5,551 nt of DNA from Nitrososphaerota archaeon (GTDB taxonomy: Archaea; Iainarchaeota; Iainarchaeia; Iainarchaeales; VGJJ01): positions 1 to 5,551 of the forward strand of contig JAGVNS010000078.1 in the NCBI GenBank assembly GCA_020053155.1. Direction: 5' to 3'. The position numbers and the translations under genes are program-made. Below are positions 1-4,779 of this stretch, one piece after another. The notes under the pieces were generated by a model, which did no database searches, was not told where the DNA came from, and saw nothing but the letters and a program-made list of their open reading frames with translations. Numbering within the stretch: the stretch's first letter is position 1; every line of letters begins with the position of its first letter.

Positions 1-1
1 C

Positions 2-496
2 TTCATCTCCATCAACGAAAACTTCAACAAGCTCTACACGGGATTTTTTGACGGGGAGGCCAAGCTCGAACTTTCCAATCCAACTAAACCATTGGAATCC
101 GGCCTCCTGATTGAAGCACGGCATGGTAACGAAAAAATCCTCAAAAACATTGACTCCATGTCCGGGGGGGAGAAATCCCTCACTTCTCTTGCATTCATCT
201 TTTCCATCCAATTGTATGAGCCTGCCCCTTTCTATTTTTTCGATGAAGTGGATGCGGCGTTGGACATGACCAATTCGCGCAAGGTGGGGATGTTAATCAA
301 GGAGATGAGCAAGAGCTCCCAATTCATCTCCATCACACACAACGACCAAGTGGTGAAAGTCGCGAATCAAATTATTGGGGTGGCAAAGAATAACACGAAC
401 AGTTCCGTCATTGGACTCCAAATAAATGGGAAAGGAACCGGTTTTACTCCCGAGGGGGAACCTTCAACCTATTCAAACTCCCCCGTGTCATCGTAA
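2..496 (+). CDS. smc: Chromosome segregation protein SMC, C-terminal ATPase end (5' partial)
   Basis: This is the last 164 residues of an SMC protein; the reading frame is open to the left window edge, so the N-terminal head half, coiled coils and hinge lie outside. SMC dimers are ABC-type ATPases that organise and segregate chromosomes. The ABC signature SMSGGEKS is at 155-178, Walker B (FYFFDE) at 230-247, the D-loop (VDAALD) at 248-265 and the switch histidine (ITHN) at 332-343. The segment before the signature (SINENF, LYTGFF, AKLEL) matches the conserved approach to the SMC C-terminal head. The signature has Met where Leu is usual, a mild change. A short polar Ser/Asn/Gly-rich tail follows the ATPase core. 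The last 53 bp overlap the convergent minus-strand gene. The SIQLYEPAPF run before Walker B is more archaeal than bacterial in style. Family assignment is very secure; archaeal origin is an inference. Confidence 0.95.
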   Translation, partial: FISINENFNKLYTGFFDGEAKLELSNPTKPLESGLLIEARHGNEKILKNIDSMSGGEKSLTSLAFIFSIQLYEPAPFYFFDEVDAALDMTNSRKVGMLIKEMSKSSQFISITHNDQVVKVANQIIGVAKNNTNSSVIGLQINGKGTGFTPEGEPSTYSNSPVSS

Positions 497-1166
497 AATC
501 GTTTTCTTTTTTGGAGGGATTCTTCCTGCGGGTTGCCTTCCCGTTTTTTTCACCCAACAATCCTTCCATTGATTTTTTGGCCTTTTCCCACTCAACATCC
601 ACGTGGTCTCGACCCGATTCCACGTTCTCGTCTTGTTTTTCATTCCCATCCGACTTTTCTTTCCGCATCCGTTTCCCCTTTTTTTTTCCAGGTGTTTTTT
701 TTCCCGCGTAAAAATTATTTTTAAATGCCAGAATCCAACCAAGCGAAACAACGAATTGAATCGCATAGGCTATTTCTTCATATGCATATTCCCCGGGACC
801 CAAGCAGCAAGTGGAAAAAATGGTGGAGGAATCCCCAAAATGCACGCGAAATTGGGTGGGATGTTGAATGAGAATCACGTGCGCAAACTCGTGAATAACC
901 CCCCCAATCAACACGCCGGAAAGGGCCACACACACAAACAGCCAAAAATTAAACTTCGCACCCGAGTCGCTTCGCTTAGTGAGAGTGAGCATTAGAAAGC
1001 CGATAATAAAAACCCCTAAAAGAAGGGCTATGTAAAGCACAGGGCTTTGATTTAGGCTCCCATCCATTCCGGGAGCGGTAAGCGTGGGGGCAATGACGTA
1101 ATTCACTCCCACGGATAAAAATATGGATGCTATTAGTACTAAAAAAAGACTTCGACCCAAGCCCAT
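444..1166 (-). CDS. Polytopic membrane protein with HExxH motif, putative membrane zinc metalloprotease
   Basis: A 240-residue protein with four likely membrane segments, at about residues 6-26, 43-62, 74-100 and 131-148. An HEFAH motif (residues 92-96) sits at the end of the third segment, within GGVIHEFAHVILI. HExxH at the end of a hydrophobic helix is the zinc-binding and catalytic arrangement of membrane zincins such as site-2-protease-like families. About 30 residues later GEYAYEEIAYAIQF supplies acidic candidates (E126, E130, E131) for a third ligand, but I see no clear NPDG-type S2P motif. The layout also loosely recalls the putative-zincin family DUF3267, which I cannot verify. The last 90 residues are a highly charged, Lys/Glu-rich, probably cytoplasmic tail. 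ATG 1166 is preferred because a TATA-like box lies about 27 nt upstream. The 3' end overlaps smc by 53 bp, so the extreme C-terminus is constrained by smc coding. The substrate is unknown. Confidence 0.75.
   Translation of the reverse strand: MGLGRSLFLVLIASIFLSVGVNYVIAPTLTAPGMDGSLNQSPVLYIALLLGVFIIGFLMLTLTKRSDSGAKFNFWLFVCVALSGVLIGGVIHEFAHVILIQHPTQFRVHFGDSSTIFSTCCLGPGEYAYEEIAYAIQFVVSLGWILAFKNNFYAGKKTPGKKKGKRMRKEKSDGNEKQDENVESGRDHVDVEWEKAKKSMEGLLGEKNGKATRRKNPSKKENDFTMTRGSLNRLKVPPRE
502..512 (+). terminator. T-rich tract just after smc
   Basis: A TTTTCTTTTTT run starts six bases after the smc stop codon, and a second run of seven T lies at 544-550. Archaeal RNA polymerase often terminates at T-rich tracts without a hairpin, so this is a plausible smc terminator. 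The same bases encode Lys-rich sequence in the opposite-strand gene, which alone could explain them. Confidence 0.35.
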
Positions 1167-1189
1167 ACTGGGGAGCAGTTCCCGCGCCC

Positions 1190-1197
1190 ATATAAAA
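1190..1197 (-). promoter_or_regulatory. Box A (TATA-like) promoter of the HEFAH membrane protein gene
   Basis: Read on the minus strand this is TTTTATAT, close to the archaeal box A consensus. Its centre is about 27 nt upstream of the ATG at 1166, which would put transcription start at or next to the start codon (leaderless mRNA). No Shine-Dalgarno sequence lies between. Confidence 0.55.
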
Positions 1198-1236
1198 CAG
1201 GCGCTTTTTCATTGCGGAAATTCACTCTCCCAACCA

Positions 1237-1242
1237 TTAAAA
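1237..1242 (+). promoter_or_regulatory. Possible box A of the DHH nuclease gene
   Basis: TTAAAA is centred about 25 nt before the GTG start at 1265, in the position expected for a leaderless archaeal transcript. It is a weaker match to TTTATA than the box on the other strand. It overlaps a small inverted repeat (AAAGGG 1240-1245 with CCCTTT 1253-1258). Confidence 0.35.
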
Positions 1243-1264
1243 GGGGTTCAAACCCTTTGGGTGT

Positions 1265-2737
1265 GTGAATGAAATTGTTTCTCCCGAAGAACGGCCTGAA
1301 GCGGTGCGCGCCTTCCGCGAGCGAATTGAAAGCGCGGCTGAAAAACTGAATCAATTAGACAAAGCCGTCGTGGTCACGCACCACGATTGTGATGGGCTGA
1401 CCTCGGGGAGCATTATTACGAATGCCCTCCAGAGGAAACAAATTCCCGTGCACACGATAACGCTGAAACAGCTCTATTCGGAAGATGTTACACGCCTGAA
1501 AAACCTCCAATCCAGCATCATTTTTACTGATTTTGGGTCGAGTTACATTGAACAGCTCAAAAAAGAACTGACCCAACCCTTTTTTGTTATTGACCACCAT
1601 CAAAAAGGGAATGGGGAGCATGAGGGACACATCAATCCCATGGAATTTGGGTTGGATGGGGGGACTGAGATTTCAAGTGCGGGAATTGCCTACAACGTAG
1701 GGGTGGCTCTCTCTAAAAAAAACAGGGACTTTGCCGCAGTAGGAGTGGTGGGGGCGGTAGGAGACATGCAGGACTCTCGTACAAATGGATTGATTGGATT
1801 GAATGCAGAAATGGTTCGGGAGGGGGTGGAGAACGGCGTGTTGAATGTGAAAACGGATTTGCGATTGTATGGACGGATTTCCCGCCCATTAGTACAGTAT
1901 TTGACTTTTTCGACAAGCCCCATTTTGCCCGACCTCACGGCCAACAAGGATAATTGCGCCAAATTTATTCAAGAGTTGGGAATTGAGATGCAGGACAAAA
2001 ATGGAAATTGGCGCTCGTATGAGGATTTGCTTCCCGAAGAGAAAAAAATACTCACGACGGGACTCATTATGCACTTGCATGAGTATAATACTCCTGAATG
2101 GAAATTGAATGAGTTGATTGGGGAAGTGTACACGCTCATGCACGAAGAGACAAAATCCCCTTTGCGGGATGCGAAAGAATATTCAACCGTCATCAATGCC
2201 TGCGGTCGCAATGGCCAAAGCACGATTGGTTTTCGCGTATGTTTGGGAGACCGCGATGAGTATTATTCGCGCGCGCTGGCATTGCTGCAGGAGCATCGCC
2301 GCAATTTAGCCGAAGGAATTCATCTGATGCAGGAGGAGGGGTTGGAAACATTCAATCATTTTTACTTTTTTGACGCACAAACACGGATAAAGGATTCCAT
2401 TGTTGGAATTGTGGCAGGAATGTTATACGGCGGGGGAAACGTAAAAACGGACAAACCCATTGTGGCATTCGCCCGGCACGAGGATGGGAGCATCAAAGTA
2501 AGCGCACGCGCGACAAGTGAATTGGTGCGGGATGGGATTAATCTCGGGCTTGCTCTCAAGGAAACGTGCGTAGTATTGGGAAAAAAGGCAGCGGGAGGAG
2601 GTCATCGCATTGCAGCAGGGTGCAGGCTTGAATTAGGTCAGGAAAAAGAATTTTTGGAAGCATTCGACCAAAAGCTGGGAGAGCAAATTGGAAAAACGAC
2701 CATCCAACCTGTTATTCGAACCCGCGTTACCCTCTAA
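1265..2737 (+). CDS. Archaeal RecJ/GAN-like DHH-DHHA1 phosphoesterase (single-strand-specific exonuclease)
   Basis: A complete 490-residue DHH-superfamily protein. Motif I is VTHHDCDGLTSG (residues 37-48), motif II TDFG (88-91), motif III IDHH (109-112) and motif IV GAVGD (163-167); these supply the metal-binding Asp and His residues. A C-terminal DHHA1 domain carries GGGHRIAAG (444-452), the substrate-binding signature. The middle contains LRDAKEYSTVINACGR, typical of archaeal RecJ-like proteins. Known family members are Mn-dependent 5'-3' exonucleases; some associate with GINS in the replisome (GAN) and others act on RNA or on mismatched 3' ends. Which role applies cannot be told from one sequence. 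All catalytic residues are intact, so activity is expected in DNA replication or repair. The start is GTG 1265: no other usable start exists between it and the in-frame stop at 1238-1240. The gene is divergent from the HEFAH gene and ends 33 bp before the next start. Confidence 0.93.
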   Translation: MNEIVSPEERPEAVRAFRERIESAAEKLNQLDKAVVVTHHDCDGLTSGSIITNALQRKQIPVHTITLKQLYSEDVTRLKNLQSSIIFTDFGSSYIEQLKKELTQPFFVIDHHQKGNGEHEGHINPMEFGLDGGTEISSAGIAYNVGVALSKKNRDFAAVGVVGAVGDMQDSRTNGLIGLNAEMVREGVENGVLNVKTDLRLYGRISRPLVQYLTFSTSPILPDLTANKDNCAKFIQELGIEMQDKNGNWRSYEDLLPEEKKILTTGLIMHLHEYNTPEWKLNELIGEVYTLMHEETKSPLRDAKEYSTVINACGRNGQSTIGFRVCLGDRDEYYSRALALLQEHRRNLAEGIHLMQEEGLETFNHFYFFDAQTRIKDSIVGIVAGMLYGGGNVKTDKPIVAFARHEDGSIKVSARATSELVRDGINLGLALKETCVVLGKKAAGGGHRIAAGCRLELGQEKEFLEAFDQKLGEQIGKTTIQPVIRTRVTL

Positions 2738-2738
2738 A

Positions 2739-2746
2739 TTTATAAT
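2739..2746 (+). promoter_or_regulatory. Box A promoter of the secreted-protein gene
   Basis: TTTATAAT is a strong match to the archaeal TATA box and starts one base after the DHH gene's stop codon. Its centre is about 28 nt upstream of GTG 2771 and 37 nt upstream of ATG 2780. It therefore fits a leaderless mRNA from GTG or a leader of about ten nucleotides for ATG. Confidence 0.55.
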
Positions 2747-2770
2747 TAAGCGAGCCATTTTTCCTTTGAA

Positions 2771-3310
2771 GTGAGTTTGATGCGATTTACTCCTACTATT
2801 CTTTTAGTTTCTTTTTTCCTGCTCCTGGGAAGCACTCTTGGTTGGGCCCAACCCCTGAATACAGGGGAGCTCTTGGACACCGTGTTCAACGAGAACGGGG
2901 AGTTGCTCCCCGAGTACCGTGGGGAAATAAGCAAAGCAAACGAGGAATTCCAAAACCTTTCCAGCGAGGTGCAGACCCTCTTCGGGAACCAGCGCATATA
3001 CGTTGAATTGAAGCTCGATGATGGAAGCGTTGAACGATTGGGTGTCATCACGCAGGGCAACACGATTCAGACCGCCCTGCGCCATGCTCCCGCCAACCCT
3101 ACCCTGAAAATAAATGCGGATGAGTCCTCCATCCAAGCGATTGCCAACTCCACCGACAAGGCCCAGGCATTTGTTCAAGCCGTGAACCAGGGAAAACTGA
3201 AATACGAAGGGCTCAATTCCCAAGCCACCTTTGCCACGTTCATGGCGGACCTACTAGTTTTTTTCACCAACTTGGTGAATGCCATTTCACAACTATTGGG
3301 ATTGAAATGA
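2771..3310 (+). CDS. Secreted protein, possible SCP2-like lipid-binding fold
   Basis: A protein of 179 residues from GTG 2771, or 176 from the in-frame ATG at 2780. The N-terminus is a classic signal peptide: Arg, then a hydrophobic core (about residues 9-22), then GWAQ with likely cleavage after Ala26. The mature part starts with a polar helical stretch (31-70). A beta-rich section follows (RIYVELKLDDG, 75-85), then TLKINADESSIQAI (111-124), AFVQAVNQGKLKYEG (133-147) and a hydrophobic C-terminus (about 153-177). The order of a substrate-facing strand, an acidic turn and helix, then GKLKxEG resembles SCP2 sterol-carrier domains, where a 'GKLKI.G' strand is characteristic. This is a pattern judgement, not a search result, and the function is unknown. 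The C-terminal segment is long enough to anchor or associate with a membrane. The gene probably has its own promoter after the DHH gene. Three short perfect palindromes lie inside it. Confidence 0.85.
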   Translation: MSLMRFTPTILLVSFFLLLGSTLGWAQPLNTGELLDTVFNENGELLPEYRGEISKANEEFQNLSSEVQTLFGNQRIYVELKLDDGSVERLGVITQGNTIQTALRHAPANPTLKINADESSIQAIANSTDKAQAFVQAVNQGKLKYEGLNSQATFATFMADLLVFFTNLVNAISQLLGLK

Positions 3311-3386
3311 TTAGCGTGTATGCGGGAGATAATCATGGTTGTATTGTCCCTTGCTATTATTCTTCATTTTCAATGGAAGGGATGAA

Positions 3387-3590
3387 ATGCCCCTAAAAAT
3401 GATGTTACCTGCGAGAAAAACCCCTGCCGAGCGAGAAAATGTTCGGTACAAAATAGCAGGGGTACGGATGGCGCGATTGATGATACCCGTTCATAGAGTC
3501 TGGGAAAAGCCCCACACGATTGAACCCACCATTCGTTTCATTAATGATGCCCACCGCACCATGCGATTCAACCCAAAGCGCTTGAAATGA
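3387..3590 (+). CDS. Small basic protein of unknown function
   Basis: A 67-residue ORF beginning MPLKMMLPARK, very rich in Arg and Lys (RYKIAGVRMARL, RFNPKRLK). It has no signal peptide or membrane segment, so it would be cytoplasmic and could bind nucleic acid; I do not recognise a family. Support: the stop codon overlaps the start of the next gene as ATGA (3587-3590), typical of translational coupling, and a purine-rich GGAAGGGATGA precedes the ATG. Against: it is short, and an RNA-like inverted repeat (3420-3463) lies inside it, so part of the region might instead be a structured RNA. The frame is open further upstream to about 3333, but no better start is seen. A weak TATTAT box centred about 29 nt upstream of ATG 3387 would fit a leaderless start. 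Confidence 0.5.
   Translation: MPLKMMLPARKTPAERENVRYKIAGVRMARLMIPVHRVWEKPHTIEPTIRFINDAHRTMRFNPKRLK
3420..3463 (+). other. Stem-loop inside the small basic ORF
   Basis: An eight-base perfect inverted repeat (ACCCCTGC 3420-3427 with GCAGGGGT 3456-3463) encloses a second possible helix (CGAGC 3428-3432 with GTTCG 3441-3445, one G-T pair). The nesting could form an elongated hairpin in RNA. It lies within the 3387-3590 ORF, so it is either chance, an mRNA structure, or evidence that this stretch is non-coding. Confidence 0.35.
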
Positions 3591-3806
3591 AAATGAGTTT
3601 ACTGCAACAGAGGTTAGATCAAGTGGAAATGGGCATACGCGAAATCAGAAAATACAAGAAGAGCGAAAAGAGAGCTGGATTTTTTTTTCACTCATTTTCC
3701 TGAAAAAGCATATCGAGACATTCGCAAGCAAGAGAGGGACTTAATTTCATTCCTTCGCTTGGCAAACAAAACGCTGGAACGAAAGAAAAAATCTGTTGGA
3801 CGGTAA
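3587..3806 (+). CDS. Small charged helical protein, frame broken at a T9 run
   Basis: From ATG 3587 the frame reads MKMSLLQQRLDQVEMG and onward for 38 codons, then hits TGA at 3701-3703 just after a run of nine T (3680-3688). Dropping one T restores an open frame that continues FFFTHFPEKAYRDIRKQE to TAA at 3804-3806, giving a coherent 72-residue protein. It would be highly charged and mostly helical, and possibly coiled-coil, with N-terminal (QQRLDQVEMGIREIRKYKK) and C-terminal (YRDIRKQERDLISFLRLANK) heptad-like parts. The restored stop abuts the convergent ispE stop exactly, which supports the two-part reading. The start overlaps the upstream stop (ATGA), implying coupled translation. The break could be a sequencing or assembly error, a real inactivating indel, or polymerase slippage or ribosomal frameshifting at the homopolymer. 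I do not recognise a family. Confidence 0.65.
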
Positions 3807-4691
3807 TCAAACCGTTTGCGTGACAAACGCGGTTTGCCCTTTGGCTTTGAAAGGGGACACAATCTGCTCAGCCAATTTTTGAGATTCGCACACGACACAC
3901 ACGGTGGGGCCTGCTCCTGCGAGAATGACATTCCAAACACCTGGAAATGTTTTCAATGAATCCATGAGAAACAAAACAGGGTCATAGTTTGTAAATGAAA
4001 GGTTGTTTTCAAACACATTGCCCATTTTCTCCGCCACCAATTTAGAATTTTGGGTTTGAATCGCCCTAATCATTTCAGGCACGGAAGGGTGGTCATTTAC
4101 TTCCTTAACATTAAAATGAGAATAAATCCAGCGCGTTTTGTCGGCAGGGACTTTAACAAGAGGAACAATGAATGCCAAATATAATGAGGGGCATTTTTCG
4201 ATTGGAGTAACCATTTCCCCCCTTCCTTGCGCGCGGCACGTTCCCCCATAAATGAAAAAAGGAACATCGCTCCCCACCCCGGCTGCAACAGTACTGAGCA
4301 CATTCTTGGACAGCTCCAAATTCCACAACTCATTCAATCCTTTAATGACCGCCGCCGCATTGGAACTCCCTCCCCCAAACCCTCCTGCCGCGGGTATTTT
4401 TTTCTGAATGCCAATCAAAGCCCCCTGAACGGGCTTTTTTTGTTTTTGACATTCCTCTTGCATCAGCCGCGCCGCTTTATAGCACGTATTTTTAGAATCC
4501 AACGGTACCGTTGCATCATCGCATTCTAATTTTATTTCGCTTGAGTTTGGAATCATTTCCAATTTAATTGTATCATGGATTTCCAACTCCTGCATTACAA
4601 AATCTACTTCATGAAACCCATCCTCGCGCTTTCGGATGAGATTGAGGATGAGATTGAGCTTGGCGGGGGACTTTAATCGGAGGGGTACCAT
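3807..4691 (-). CDS. ispE: 4-diphosphocytidyl-2-C-methyl-D-erythritol kinase (IspE)
   Basis: A full-length 294-residue GHMP-family kinase (E. coli IspE is 283). IspE phosphorylates the 2-hydroxyl of CDP-methylerythritol with ATP, the fourth step of the MEP route to IPP and DMAPP. Motif 1 is SPAKLNLILN (residues 8-17) with catalytic Lys11, followed by REDGFHEVDFVMQ, the IspE-specific DGxHE stretch. The glycine-rich ATP loop is PAAGGFGGGSSNAA (100-113). VGSDVPFFIYGG (139-150) carries catalytic Asp142 and leads into GRGE (157-159 onward). AGAGPTVCVV (258-267) is GHMP motif 3. All key residues are intact. The MEP-type motifs separate it from archaeal mevalonate and shikimate kinases. Start ATG 4691: there is no earlier in-frame ATG nearby; a GGAGG sequence lies 18 nt upstream, too far for standard use, and an AT-rich box about 26 nt upstream. 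Base composition looks like its neighbours, so any lateral transfer seems ameliorated. No other MEP gene is in the window. Confidence 0.95.
   Translation of the reverse strand: MVPLRLKSPAKLNLILNLIRKREDGFHEVDFVMQELEIHDTIKLEMIPNSSEIKLECDDATVPLDSKNTCYKAARLMQEECQKQKKPVQGALIGIQKKIPAAGGFGGGSSNAAAVIKGLNELWNLELSKNVLSTVAAGVGSDVPFFIYGGTCRAQGRGEMVTPIEKCPSLYLAFIVPLVKVPADKTRWIYSHFNVKEVNDHPSVPEMIRAIQTQNSKLVAEKMGNVFENNLSFTNYDPVLFLMDSLKTFPGVWNVILAGAGPTVCVVCESQKLAEQIVSPFKAKGQTAFVTQTV
3808..3836. terminator. Hairpin at the convergent gene ends
   Basis: CAAACCG (3808-3814) pairs perfectly with CGGTTTG (3830-3836). Inside, TTTG (3815-3818) pairs with CAAA (3824-3827) around a five-base loop, leaving a two-base bulge. 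It begins two bases after the plus-strand stop (3804-3806) and covers the last codons of ispE. In the ispE direction a run of six T (minus strand of 3786-3791) follows. A bidirectional terminator or 3'-end stabilising structure is plausible, though hairpins are not generally needed for archaeal termination. Confidence 0.4.
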
Positions 4692-4713
4692 GCCATTCCA
4701 ACCCCCACCCCTC

Positions 4714-4720
4714 CTAAAAA
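4714..4720 (-). promoter_or_regulatory. Possible ispE promoter box
   Basis: Read on the minus strand this is ATTTTTA, centred about 26 nt before the ispE ATG and consistent with a leaderless start. An alternative box, TATATTAA on the minus strand at about 4750-4757, would give a leader near 37 nt that contains the GGAGG sequence. I cannot decide between them. Confidence 0.3.
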
Positions 4721-4750
4721 TCCATGCCCTTTTGGAGCAAAACCGAATGT

Positions 4751-4758
4751 TAATATAT
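4751..4758 (+). promoter_or_regulatory. Box A promoter of the membrane-anchored protein gene
   Basis: TAATATAT is centred about 25 nt before ATG 4780, again matching leaderless geometry. The element is nearly palindromic and could also be read towards ispE. An in-frame ATG at 4747 overlaps this box and is therefore a less likely start. Confidence 0.45.
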
Positions 4759-4779
4759 CCAACGGGAAATCTCTCTGCT

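Noticed and set aside
499..700. Long T/C-rich plus-strand ORFs rich in Phe and Pro opposite the HEFAH gene tail.
   Set aside because: They are antisense shadows of the Lys/Glu-rich C-terminal tail; their composition (runs of Phe and Ser) is not protein-like.
1183..1265. tRNA-like signal: CGCGCCC (1183-1189) can pair with GGGTGTG (1259-1265), and GGTTCAAAC resembles a T-loop.
   Set aside because: There is no U8 and no credible D-arm or anticodon arm, the T-stem relies on G-T pairs, and the span carries promoter elements and the DHH start codon.
4634..4657. Perfect 12-bp tandem repeat (GGATGAGATTGA twice) inside ispE.
   Set aside because: It encodes the LNLILNLI stretch of motif 1, which has the normal IspE length and pattern, so it is not an insertion or a functional repeat.
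4747..4749. Upstream in-frame ATG for the right-end membrane protein.
   Set aside because: It would add 11 residues but overlaps the promoter box that fits ATG 4780, so it is probably not transcribed.
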